A DNA stretch of 64,000 nt from Anaerolineales bacterium. Its GTDB lineage: Bacteria; Chloroflexota; Anaerolineae; Anaerolineales; UBA11579. The position numbers and the translations under genes were made by a program. How positions within the stretch are numbered: the first letter of the stretch is position 1; each line of letters starts with the position of its first letter. The stretch lies in contig CP075526.1 in NCBI GenBank assembly GCA_025808555.1, forward strand, positions 1,755,064 to 1,819,063, written 5' to 3'. Positions 9,701 to 17,941 of this stretch are shown one piece after another. Below the pieces are notes generated by a model. That model saw only the letters and a list, made by a program, of their open reading frames with translations, made no database searches and was not told the origin of the DNA.

Positions 9701-10141
9701 GCGTTGCACGCGCTGGGCCGCCGCGCTGAATTCGGCCGGCGCCAGCGTGCGCGCCATCAGCGCCCGCCCGCTGGCGGTGATGAACGGCGCGCCGCCTTCG
9801 CCTGCGGCGGGCAGGGTAAGCCGCGCCAGCACCGCAAGGCGCTCGCGCCGCGCTGTTTCGCTCCACGGCGCGTTCTCGTAGAACAACGAGCTGGGCTCAG
9901 GGAAGTACAGCCGCTCCATCGCCGGCGCCCAGAAGCCCAGCTCCTCAAAGTAGGCCAGCGCTCGGTCACGCCGCTGGCTCAATAGCAGGGTAGGTTGCTG
10001 AGTAGCAGCCGCTATAGCGGCTGCTACTGGCAACCTTGCCGAGCGGATCAGCCCCAATTGCCCCGGGCTGCCGGTTTGCAGGCGCGCCAATAGCTCTTGG
10101 AATGCGGGCTGGCGTTGGATGCGCGGCAGGATCTCGTTCAT
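6704..10141 (-). CDS. mfd: Transcription-repair coupling factor Mfd
   Basis: This 1145-residue superfamily 2 translocase removes stalled RNA polymerase from DNA lesions and recruits UvrA. In order it shows a UvrB-like N-terminal module, an RNA-polymerase-interacting CarD/RID-type domain near residue 500 (ELVVHIDHGIGIFRGL), and a helicase core with Walker A GDAGYGKTE and DEEQRFG (DEEQ box). It continues with motif III MTATPIPRT, the GRVGRG arginine motif and a C-terminal TRCF domain. Length is normal for the family (about 1150). It overlaps pth by 4 nt (ATGA), so the two are translationally coupled. A long perfect palindrome lies inside the coding sequence near codons 38-47. Confidence 0.97.
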   Translation of the reverse strand: MNEILPRIQRQPAFQELLARLQTGSPGQLGLIRSARLPVAAAIAAATQQPTLLLSQRRDRALAYFEELGFWAPAMERLYFPEPSSLFYENAPWSETARRERLAVLARLTLPAAGEGGAPFITASGRALMARTLAPAEFSAAAQRVQRGARSQPAELAAQLARLGYEAAQNVVAAGQFARRGGILDLWPMQDELPARLEYFGDELDSLRRFDPATQRTIHTIDDLLIPPAREYIAQEPLPEGLEARALNEFHIPLLHPEPAGLLDYLPQDALILIDDMDALREQVSELETQALQLRQENLEAGSLAAEHPAPYLSLSELEEMLGERTVIELGPTLAIEDAHSISGLFRPGPRFGGQLKPMMDQVERYLDAGDEVLIVSRQTPRLSDMWAERNYGAGNLADPQFAEGSLAEGWSLESAKEPRLQLLTDGEIFGWERPQPRRQPRPESAAPETPYVDLQNEELVVHIDHGIGIFRGLVEAKIEGKTREFLRVEYAGGDQLYVPVHQADRLSRYIGSRGETPTLSRLGGQEWRSTKSRVRRAVEAIAEDLLELYAKREMAQGHAYPPDTPWQHELEASFPYVETEDQLRVLAEVKQDMQNLRPMDRLVCGDAGYGKTEIALRAAFKAVMDGKQVAMLVPTTVLAQQHYETFRQRLAAFPVRIEMLSRFRDAKQQQDTIRKLAAGDMDIVIGTHRLVQADVKFKDLGLVIIDEEQRFGVAHKEHLKKLRTEVDVLTMTATPIPRTLYMALTGVRDISTINTPPEERLPIVTHVGPYSEQLVRRAVLRELDRGGQMFFVHNRVHSIDAMRAHLQRVVPEVRIGVAHGQMAERELAERMNEFSRGEIDMLLTTTIIESGLDIPNANTLIVDRADAFGLAQLYQLRGRVGRGAQRAYAYFFRHAQNGMTDEGRQRLETIAENTQHGAGFSVAMRDLEIRGAGDLLGVRQHGLIAAVGFHLYTRLLSKAVDDLKRVGGFGAEAGAVHITLYHPLINVDLPIEVGIPASYVSDKAMRLKLYRRLADIHDVSEIEALAEEFRDRFGPPPVEVQNLLFQLHVRVLAERTGLTTINVENKQLALRFPPPRKKDQPMDFAALFDGKPLPIGTRTSKNTVWLSNLESVDWRQRLLSLLEALVEWNTKKAGAVAPAPAETE
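9992..10036. repeat. Long palindrome inside mfd
   Basis: A perfect 28-nt palindrome (10001-10028, arms AGTAGCAGCCGCTA / TAGCGGCTGCTACT) is extended after small bulges by AGGTTGC (9992-9998) pairing with GCAACCT (10030-10036). It encodes the Mfd segment PVAAAIAAATQQP in frame. Confidence 0.85.
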
Positions 10142-10749
10142 TCAGTTCCGTTGTATTTGTTCATCGCCGCCACGATGCCCTCATTGATAAAGGTTTGCAC
10201 GGCGTCGCTGGCCCGTTTGAGCACGAACGCCAACGCCTGCCGCTCGGCGCGTGAGAAGTCTTGCAGCACATGGTTGGGCGTGCTCATCCGTCCCTTGGGC
10301 CGGCTGACGCCAATCCGCAGGCGCGCAAACTCCTGCGAGCCCAGCTTCTGGATGATGGACTTCATCCCGTTCTGCCCGCCGGAGCTGCCCTCGCTGCGCA
10401 AGCGCAGCGTCTCGAACGGCAGGTCCACATCGTCGTACACCACCAGCAGCTTCTCCAGCGGCACTTTGTAGAAGCGCACCAGCTGGCTCACCGAAACGCC
10501 CGAGTTGTTCATGTATGTGCGCGGCTTGGCCAGCACCACTCGGCCTTCGCCCGCGCCGGCCTGGGCGATCATCGCCTCGTTCTGCACCTTGCTGAACTTG
10601 ACCCCCAGCTCCTCGGCCAGCTTATCCACCACCATAAAGCCCACATTGTGGCGGTTCTCGCGGTACTCCGGCCCTGGGTTGCCCAGGCCCACGATCAGGT
10701 AGGGTGGGTTGTTGCTCTCGTGCTCTTTCGGTTTGCGCTTTCGAAACAT
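10138..10749 (-). CDS. pth: Peptidyl-tRNA hydrolase
   Basis: The 203-residue enzyme hydrolyses the ester bond of peptidyl-tRNA released from stalled ribosomes. The family core starts at about residue 17 (YLIVGLGNPGPEYRENRHNVG), containing the catalytic His of RHNVG and the Asn of GNPG. It is followed by KPRTYMNNSG and the GGHNG-equivalent GGQNGMKSI. The extra 15 basic N-terminal residues (FRKRKPKEHES) are not usual. AGAGGAACC precedes the ATG at 10749. It is the first gene of a pth-mfd pair. Confidence 0.96.
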   Translation of the reverse strand: MFRKRKPKEHESNNPPYLIVGLGNPGPEYRENRHNVGFMVVDKLAEELGVKFSKVQNEAMIAQAGAGEGRVVLAKPRTYMNNSGVSVSQLVRFYKVPLEKLLVVYDDVDLPFETLRLRSEGSSGGQNGMKSIIQKLGSQEFARLRIGVSRPKGRMSTPNHVLQDFSRAERQALAFVLKRASDAVQTFINEGIVAAMNKYNGTE

Positions 10750-10830
10750 GGTTCCTCTTAAACGACAGTAGCCACCGAAGCGAACGCTAGGGTGGTCGAG
10801 TTCAAGCTATTTTAGCATTTCAAGAGTCGT

Positions 10831-10856
10831 GTCGCCCTGAGCGAAGCGAAGGGCAA
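10831..10856. repeat. Short palindromic repeat GTCGCCCTGAGCG, copy 2
   Basis: This copy reads GTCGCCCTGAGCG followed by AAGCGAAGGGCAAC and lies upstream of pth. It matches copy 1 at 5764 apart from two substitutions in the loop-side bases. Confidence 0.6.
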
Positions 10857-10900
10857 CTATGTAGCCAGTTTAGAGGTGAACCATGAGGAAACACGAAACA

Positions 10901-10935
10901 AAAAAAAGCCCAGCCATATGGCTGGGCTTTTTTTT
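10901..10935. terminator. Bidirectional terminator
   Basis: The perfect palindrome AAAAAGCCCAGCCAT / ATGGCTGGGCTTTTT with A and T runs on both flanks lies just downstream (minus strand) of the 66-residue membrane protein gene. Confidence 0.85.
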
Positions 10936-10954
10936 GTACAACAATGATGCAGGA

Positions 10955-11155
10955 CTAGATGCCCTTCAGGGCAGTAGCCAGCGCCAGGATCACGAAACCG
11001 ATCGCAACCAGCGCGAAGGCCGAAACGCCAATGGCGAACACGCCAAAGTGGGCCAGCAGACCCAGGCCGCCGAAAATAACGGCAACAACCCAGGTCACTT
11101 CTTTCGGAGCGGAAAGTACCAGCCCCTTGTTGGTGGAACGCTTCTTCTTAGCCAT
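10955..11155 (-). CDS. Small two-helix membrane protein, unknown function
   Basis: I start this gene at the ATG at 11155, which follows AGGAGAG; the longer frame upstream adds an unlikely prefix. The 66-residue product has a basic N-terminus (MAKKKRSTNKG) and two hydrophobic helices (about residues 20-40 and 43-63), so it should be an inner-membrane protein with a cytoplasmic N-terminus. I do not recognise a family. It is monocistronic with its own terminator. Confidence 0.7.
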   Translation of the reverse strand: MAKKKRSTNKGLVLSAPKEVTWVVAVIFGGLGLLAHFGVFAIGVSAFALVAIGFVILALATALKGI

Positions 11156-11213
11156 TTCTTCTCTCCTTGGTACGGCGAATGACCTCATTGTAGCACCGGC
11201 TCACGCCACGGAT

Positions 11214-11228
11214 TACAATCCCTGCATG
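11214..11228 (+). promoter_or_regulatory. Leaderless-type promoter of the 5'-3' exonuclease gene
   Basis: TACAAT at 11214-11219 is followed by 6 nt and then the ATG, with no Shine-Dalgarno sequence. The predicted transcription start coincides with the start codon. Confidence 0.6.
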
Positions 11229-12101
11229 CATATCCACCTCGTTGATGGCACGTACGAGCTCTACCGTAACTATTTCGGCGCCCCGCCCAAGAAGGACCCC
11301 ACCGGGCGCGAGGTTGGCGCCGCCCTCGGCCTGTTGCGCAGCCTCATGGCGATGCTCGAGCGCCCCGAAGTTACCCATGTTGCCTATGCCTTCGACCACG
11401 TCATCGAATCCTTCCGCAATGGCCTCTACACCGGATACAAGACCGGCGAGGGCATCGAGCCGGAGCTCTGGAACCAGTTCCAGCTGGCCGAAGACCTCGT
11501 GGCCGCCTTCGGCGTCACCGTCTGGTCCATGGTCGATTTCGAGGCCGACGACGCCCTGGCGGCTGGCGCCGCCCGCTGGGCACCCGACCCCGCCGTCGAG
11601 CGCATCCTGCTCTGCTCGCCCGATAAGGATCTGATGCAAATGGTCGGCGGCAAAGTCGTCGCCTGGGACCGCCGCCGTGACCTCATCCTGGATGCTGACG
11701 CCGTGCAGGCCAAGTTCGGCGTGCCGCCCGTCAGCATCCCAGACTATCTCGCCCTGGTCGGCGACGCCGCCGACGGCTATCCCGGCCTGCCGGGCTGGGG
11801 CGCCAAGTCCGCCGCCGGCGTGCTGGCCGTCTATGGCAACATCGATGCCATACCGCCCGTCGCTACCCAGTGGCAGGTGCCTGGGCTCAGCGGCACGCGG
11901 GCGGCCAAGCTGGCCGCCACCCTCGAAGCCCAGCGGGCCGATGCGCTGCTTTTTCGCACCCTGGCCACCCTGCGCACGGATGTGCCCCTGCCCGAAACCC
12001 TGGCCGACCTCGAATGGCGCGGCGCTCACCCACAGTTGCGCGAACTGCTAGCCCAGCTCGACGCCAGCTCCATCGCCGAGCGCATCACCCGCTGGCAATG
12101 A
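11226..12101 (+). CDS. 5'-3' exonuclease (PolA N-terminal / FEN-like)
   Basis: The 291-residue product matches the stand-alone 5' nuclease domain of DNA polymerase I. It has metal-binding acidic residues in VDGTYELYR (Asp6), FEADDALAAG and SPDKDLMQMV, and a helix-three-turn-helix DNA-binding region (GDAADGYPGLPGWGAKSA). It should remove RNA primers or flaps during replication and repair. I chose the ATG at 11226 because the conserved N-terminus starts there and a TACAAT box lies 6 nt upstream; the longer open frame is not needed. The usual DYKAxR basic segment is replaced by TGYKTGEGIE. Confidence 0.9.
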   Translation: MHIHLVDGTYELYRNYFGAPPKKDPTGREVGAALGLLRSLMAMLERPEVTHVAYAFDHVIESFRNGLYTGYKTGEGIEPELWNQFQLAEDLVAAFGVTVWSMVDFEADDALAAGAARWAPDPAVERILLCSPDKDLMQMVGGKVVAWDRRRDLILDADAVQAKFGVPPVSIPDYLALVGDAADGYPGLPGWGAKSAAGVLAVYGNIDAIPPVATQWQVPGLSGTRAAKLAATLEAQRADALLFRTLATLRTDVPLPETLADLEWRGAHPQLRELLAQLDASSIAERITRWQ

Positions 12102-12142
12102 TCAAAACCAATCGATCAATTAATTAATCGATTGGTTTTGAT
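12101..12142 (+). terminator. A+T-rich 16-bp perfect inverted repeat after the exonuclease
   Basis: Arms ATCAAAACCAATCGAT (12101-12116) and ATCGATTGGTTTTGAT (12127-12142) flank a 10-nt loop. The stem begins at the exonuclease stop codon. It is probably a terminator, but there is no clean T run and it could instead be a protein-binding site. Confidence 0.6.
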
Positions 12143-12211
12143 TTCTTGTCCCTCATCCTTCCGCCTTCATCCTTGCCTTCTCAATATGGTATAGTCTCTT
12201 GCAGTATTGAT

Positions 12212-12586
12212 ATGGCCGATTCGCGTTCGACACTCATCAAGAACCGCCTTCGGGATCTGCAATCCACAGCCCCAGATATCATCGCCTCCGCAGTCGTCAC
12301 CGCCGACGGGCTTTCGCTTGCCTCGGCCCTGCCCTCAGACGTTGAGGAGGAGCGCGTCGCCGCCATGAGCGCCGCCATGCTCAGCCTGGGTGAGCGCATC
12401 GCCCAAGAGCTGCAACGCGGCAACATGGAAGAGGTCTACATCCGCGGCGATGAGGGCTTGGTGCTGCTTACCGCCGTCGGGCGAGATGCCGTGCTCACCA
12501 CCCTGGCCCGCAGCGAGGCCAAGCTCGGCCTCATGCTGATGGAGATGCGCCGCGCCGCCGCCGACCTGGAGCAATATGTCGCATAG
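12212..12586 (+). CDS. Roadblock/LC7 domain protein
   Basis: The 124-residue cytoplasmic protein has the roadblock fold, with the characteristic IIASAVVTADGLSLAS strand-turn-strand, followed by MSAAMLSLGERIAQEL and YIRGDEGLVLLTAVG. In bacteria such proteins are regulators of small Ras-like GTPases (MglB-like) or assemble into signalling scaffolds. No GTPase partner is next to it here. TATAGT at 12190-12195 lies 16 nt before the ATG and there is no Shine-Dalgarno sequence. The CATCCTT-rich block upstream (12150-12175) recurs upstream of eno. Confidence 0.88.
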   Translation: MADSRSTLIKNRLRDLQSTAPDIIASAVVTADGLSLASALPSDVEEERVAAMSAAMLSLGERIAQELQRGNMEEVYIRGDEGLVLLTAVGRDAVLTTLARSEAKLGLMLMEMRRAAADLEQYVA

Positions 12587-12642
12587 ATACGCAAGCGCAA
12601 TCGCTCTCGCCGCACCGCCACTCTACGGAGAGGGGCTCTTTC

Positions 12643-12857
12643 AAGACCCCTCTCCGTTTCGTTTAATCCATAGCGCGCCAATCAACCGGCGTTGCGTTAC
12701 TCGGCGTGAGCCGAGTAGCAAGGCCAACGCGTGGGCGCAGCCCACGCAACAAGACCCCTCTCCGTTTCGTTTAAGCCATAGCGCGCCAATCAACCGGCGT
12801 TGCGTTACTCGGCGTGAGCCGAGTAGCAAGGCCAACGCGTGGGCGCAGCCCACGCAA
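12643..12857. repeat. 108-bp tandem duplication upstream of pyrG
   Basis: The two units (12643-12750 and 12751-12857) are identical apart from one visible substitution (TTAATCC versus TTAAGCC). Each holds a two-hairpin element (ACTCGGC/GCCGAGT, then GCGTGGGC/GCCCACGC). The region between the roadblock gene and pyrG contains nothing else. Confidence 0.9.
12691..12750 (+). repeat. Two-hairpin dispersed repeat, copy 1
   Basis: GTTGCGT is followed by hairpin ACTCGGC/GCCGAGT and hairpin GCGTGGGC/GCCCACGC. Copy 2 is at 12799-12857 (tandem) and an inverted, diverged copy lies at 20017-20085. Confidence 0.75.
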
Positions 12858-12877
12858 TACACCAGAGGAGTCGTGTC

Positions 12878-14524
12878 ATGACGATCAAGTACATATTTGT
12901 TACCGGGGGCGTTGTCAGCTCCGTTGGCAAAGGCGTCACCACTGCGGCCATCGGCCGCCTCCTCAAAGAGCGCGGCTTCAAGGTCGCCGTGCAGAAACTC
13001 GACCCCTACATCAACGTTGACCCCGGCACCATGAGCCCCTACCAGCACGGCGAGGTCTACGTCCTCAACGACGGCTCCGAGACCGACCTTGACCTGGGCC
13101 ACTACGAACGCTTTGTAGATATCAACCTCACCAAGGTCAGCACCATCACCACCGGCCAGGTCTATGCCGAGGTCATCGCCAAGGAGCGCCGCGGCGACTA
13201 CCTCGGCGGCACGATCCAGGTGGTGCCCCAGATCACCGACGAGATCAAGCGCCGCATCGGCTTGGTACCCGAAGAGACCGGCGCCGAAGTCGTCTTCGTC
13301 GAGGTCGGCGGCACCGTCGGCGACATTGAGTCGCTGCCCTTCATCGAAGCCCTTCGCCAGATCCGCACCGATGTGGGCCGCGAGAACGTCTTCTACATCC
13401 ACACCACCTGGCTGCCGCACATCGGCGCCACCAACGAGCTCAAGACCAAGCCCACCCAGCACTCCGTGCGAGAACTCCGTTCCCTCGGCATCTCGCCGCA
13501 GATGATCATTGCCCGCGCCGACAAAACCATCACGCCCGATCTGACCGAGAAGATCGCCAAGTTCTGCGATGTCGACCGCCGCGGCGTGGTGCCGGTGCCC
13601 ACCATCGACGTGATGTACGAGATCCCGCTCCTGCTCGAGAAGCTGGGCGTGGCCGACTACATCATCGATACCCTCGGCCTGCAGGCCGCCAAAAAGCCCG
13701 ACCTCACCGCCTGGGAGGCCATCAGCAAGTCGGCCCACCGTGAGAAGCCGCCCGTGCGCATCGCCCTCGTGGGCAAATACGTGGAGCTGCACGACGCTTA
13801 CATGAGCGTCAAAGAGGCCCTCAAGCACGCCGGCCTCGCCCTCGGTGTGGAGGTCGAAATCGACTGGATCCACGCCAGCGAGGTGGAGAAGGGCCGCGGC
13901 TGGGATGAGATCCGCGCCGCTCACGGCATCCTGGTGCCCGGCGGCTTTGACAGCCGCGGCATCGAGGGCAAGATCGCCGCGGCCCAGTACGCCCGCGAGC
14001 ATAAGGTGCCGTACTTCGGCCTGTGCCTGGGCATGCAGATCATGGCCATCGAGTTTGCCCGCAACGTGCTGGGCTACAGCGAGGCCAACTCCACCGAATT
14101 CGACCCGGCTTCGCCGTACCCGGTCATCGACCTGATGCCTGACCAGCGTGGCATCGCCGAGAAGGGCGCCACCATGCGCCTGGGCGTGTACCCCTGCCAG
14201 TTGGAGCCCGGCAGCCTGGCCGCCGCGGCCTACGGCCAGCCCGTGATCGAGGAGCGCCACCGCCACCGCTTCGAGTTCAACAACGCCGCCCGTGAAGCCT
14301 TCGCCGAGCACGGAATGCGCTTCTCGGGCGTCTCGCCCGACAACCGCCTGGTCGAGATCATCGAGGTGGCCGAGCACCCGTACATGCTCGGCACCCAGTT
14401 CCACCCGGAGTTCCTCTCGCGCCCCACGCGCCCACACCCACTGTTCGTCGCCTTCGTGCGCGCCGCCGCCGAGCAGGCCGGCGCCCAGGTGCAGGCGCTC
14501 GTCACTGTAGATAGCGCCAGCTAG
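12878..14524 (+). CDS. pyrG: CTP synthase
   Basis: The 548-residue enzyme makes CTP from UTP, ATP and glutamine. The N-terminal synthase domain carries the P-loop GGVVSSVGKGVT (residues 10-21) and the UTP/CTP-binding region YINVDPGTMSPYQHGEV. The C-terminal class I glutaminase domain (from about 290) shows GLCLGMQ with the nucleophilic Cys, and HPEF with the catalytic His and Glu. AGAGGAG precedes the ATG at 12878. The family-typical SLGKG and TAASLG are SVGKG and TAAIG here, which are conservative changes. Its upstream region is the 108-bp tandem duplication. Confidence 0.98.
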   Translation: MTIKYIFVTGGVVSSVGKGVTTAAIGRLLKERGFKVAVQKLDPYINVDPGTMSPYQHGEVYVLNDGSETDLDLGHYERFVDINLTKVSTITTGQVYAEVIAKERRGDYLGGTIQVVPQITDEIKRRIGLVPEETGAEVVFVEVGGTVGDIESLPFIEALRQIRTDVGRENVFYIHTTWLPHIGATNELKTKPTQHSVRELRSLGISPQMIIARADKTITPDLTEKIAKFCDVDRRGVVPVPTIDVMYEIPLLLEKLGVADYIIDTLGLQAAKKPDLTAWEAISKSAHREKPPVRIALVGKYVELHDAYMSVKEALKHAGLALGVEVEIDWIHASEVEKGRGWDEIRAAHGILVPGGFDSRGIEGKIAAAQYAREHKVPYFGLCLGMQIMAIEFARNVLGYSEANSTEFDPASPYPVIDLMPDQRGIAEKGATMRLGVYPCQLEPGSLAAAAYGQPVIEERHRHRFEFNNAAREAFAEHGMRFSGVSPDNRLVEIIEVAEHPYMLGTQFHPEFLSRPTRPHPLFVAFVRAAAEQAGAQVQALVTVDSAS

Positions 14525-16277
<1,753 letters not shown>

Positions 16278-16326
16278 GGTCTAGCCGCCTAGTGCGCGTG
16301 TAATGCTAGTGAAGCCTAAAGATCTT

Positions 16327-16384
16327 GCGCATCGAGAGGAGCTAGGCTCCACTGACGAGTACCCGGGGTCCGGCCATACAGATA
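16327..16384 (+). pseudogene. Decayed duplicate of the eno 3' end
   Basis: CTTGCGCATCGAGAGGAGCT at 16328-16347 and the bases up to about 16384 align with eno 16211-16268 with one deletion and scattered substitutions, including the GACGAGTAC / GCCGAGTAC match. It is not translatable in the eno frame. It looks like a junction scar left by recombination or integration at the 3' end of eno. Confidence 0.65.
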
Positions 16385-16418
16385 TGAAACAAATTCTAGT
16401 TAGGAGAAGATACATAAA

Positions 16419-17087
16419 ATGACCATAACTTATTACTCTGTGAGGAGAGGGGGGGCAGAATCTAGACTCGAAGATAACCTGCTTGATGAGTTGCAGGATG
16501 CCTTTCCAGAGCGCAAATATAAGCAGTGGATGGGGGGAGCTTTTAATATTGGGGGTTCCTTCCCTGATATCGTCATAGTCTCCTATCGGCCCGAATTAAC
16601 TTGGCTTCAAGAAGAGGTTGCAGGGGCAGAGTTTATTCTTGCGTACTTACATAGAGTTAGTTCAGCGCGATTTGAGACTATACAAAAGAGGACGCTTATT
16701 GAAACGCGTCATTTGCGATTAAGTATTGACAAACTGATTGATGCAAAAGTTATACGAAAGAAAAAACAGGCCTATCATCTTGATAAAGCTTGGAGAGATA
16801 TTTTGCCTAGAATTATTACGATTGAGGCTAAAATTTCGAAATGGCGGATAGCAGTTGCTCAGGCCATGAATAACACTCTGTTTGCTCACTATTCTTATGT
16901 GGCAGTGCCACTAGATTTAGCAAAAAGAATAAGTAATGAGAGTGCATTCAACCAAAAAGGGATTGGTTTAATTGGCGTGGCTCAAGGCGCAGATTCATGC
17001 TTTGTAAAAAATGCGGTATCGAAGTATCCTTCTTTGTGGTCTTATTACTATTCGCTGGCTTCAACAATTGCCACTAACGGTGGCTAA
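16419..17087 (+). CDS. Predicted PD-(D/E)XK nuclease with inserted winged helix
   Basis: I do not recognise a named family. The 222-residue protein shows the core of a PD-(D/E)XK nuclease: Glu in an N-terminal helix (residues 14-18), PDIVIV with Asp50, then IEAK with Glu136 and Lys138, then Gln149 in a following helix (VAQAMNNTLFAHYSYVAVP) and a GIGLI strand. Between Asp50 and Glu136 lies a segment (about 70-122) that looks like a winged helix-turn-helix (TIQKRTLIETRHLRLSIDKL, then a beta hairpin). This suggests a DNA endonuclease with its own DNA-binding domain. Codon use is A+T-rich, unlike neighbours. It is the first gene of a three-gene operon, 2 nt before the kinase. Confidence 0.65.
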   Translation: MTITYYSVRRGGAESRLEDNLLDELQDAFPERKYKQWMGGAFNIGGSFPDIVIVSYRPELTWLQEEVAGAEFILAYLHRVSSARFETIQKRTLIETRHLRLSIDKLIDAKVIRKKKQAYHLDKAWRDILPRIITIEAKISKWRIAVAQAMNNTLFAHYSYVAVPLDLAKRISNESAFNQKGIGLIGVAQGADSCFVKNAVSKYPSLWSYYYSLASTIATNGG

Positions 17088-17089
17088 AA

Positions 17090-17935
17090 ATGGCCTTCCT
17101 TTTTCCGATTGAACGTGCTAGGAATTTTTTTCCAGATCTCGAATTTGTTGCTCCCTTGACGCCAAGTCAACAAAAGGCAGCGTTCCTGGTTCGCGACTCC
17201 GAAGGCCTAGAGCTCTGCCTAAAAATCATTTCTCCAGACTATCAGGCCGAGAGGCTTCAAAGAGAGTTGATTGCTCTTCAGAAGTTAGATCACCCCAATA
17301 TTGTTCGTTTTAGAGAGTATGCCCTAACTATCAAGTCAGGAGTTACTCTTAATTATATGATTGAAGAGTATATAAAGGGAAACGATCTAACCGATCTCTT
17401 GGGGCAAGAACATATATGGGATGCCAACAGGGCTACTAAATTCTTTGCCGAACTTTTTCGCGGCCTGGCCGCACTCTACCACGAAGGTATAGTTCATAGG
17501 GACTTGAAACCTTCAAACATACGAGTAAGAGAAAATACTTCCCCTGTAATTATTGATTTCGGTCTTGCTCGACACTTGAACTTGACTGACCTGACAAGAA
17601 CCGAAGAGGGAGCTGGTTTTGGTACACCAAAGTATTTTGCTCCTGAACAGTTTGTGGGTACCAAGTATGATATTGACCATAGAACTGACTTGTATGCGAC
17701 GGGGTTGTTGTTGTATGAAGCTCTAACTGGTGTCCATCCTTATTGGAAAGCTGATATGTCAATGAGCGACCTTAGAGAGGCAGCTCTCCGTTCAGATGAA
17801 TTTCTTAAAAATCCGGCATTTTTGACTCTTCCTAACAATATTACTTTGTTGGTATCCAGATTGCTGGCCAAGGAACGAGTAAACAGGCCAAGTAATGCCA
17901 ATTTAGCAGCAAGAATTATTTTAAAAGGCAGGTAA
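17090..17935 (+). CDS. Soluble Hanks-type Ser/Thr protein kinase
   Basis: The 281-residue protein is a kinase domain alone, without membrane helix or sensor domain. Catalytic features are present: Lys45 (ELCLKII), the helix-C Glu59, HRDLKPSN (136-143), DFG (156-158) and APE (184-186). The glycine-rich loop is degenerate: the expected GxGxxG region reads APLTPSQQKAAFLV without glycines, so ATP binding may be unusual, but all other motifs suggest activity. It probably phosphorylates a partner in the same operon. It starts 2 nt after the nuclease-like gene and ends 6 nt before the third gene. Base composition is A+T-rich, in keeping with horizontal transfer. Confidence 0.9.
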   Translation: MAFLFPIERARNFFPDLEFVAPLTPSQQKAAFLVRDSEGLELCLKIISPDYQAERLQRELIALQKLDHPNIVRFREYALTIKSGVTLNYMIEEYIKGNDLTDLLGQEHIWDANRATKFFAELFRGLAALYHEGIVHRDLKPSNIRVRENTSPVIIDFGLARHLNLTDLTRTEEGAGFGTPKYFAPEQFVGTKYDIDHRTDLYATGLLLYEALTGVHPYWKADMSMSDLREAALRSDEFLKNPAFLTLPNNITLLVSRLLAKERVNRPSNANLAARIILKGR

Positions 17936-17941
17936 GAATTT

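Noticed and set aside
12643-12857. CRISPR array
   Set aside because: Only two units of 108 bp without short repeat-spacer alternation, and no cas genes nearby.
12641-14437. 598-codon open frame on the minus strand opposite pyrG
   Set aside because: It is antisense to a certain pyrG gene, has the low-complexity composition typical of shadows of G+C-rich genes, and its C-terminal peptide repeat comes from the 108-bp tandem duplication.
17550-17762. Minus-strand open frame inside the kinase gene
   Set aside because: Short, without ribosome binding site, within clearly coding kinase motifs (DFG to APE).
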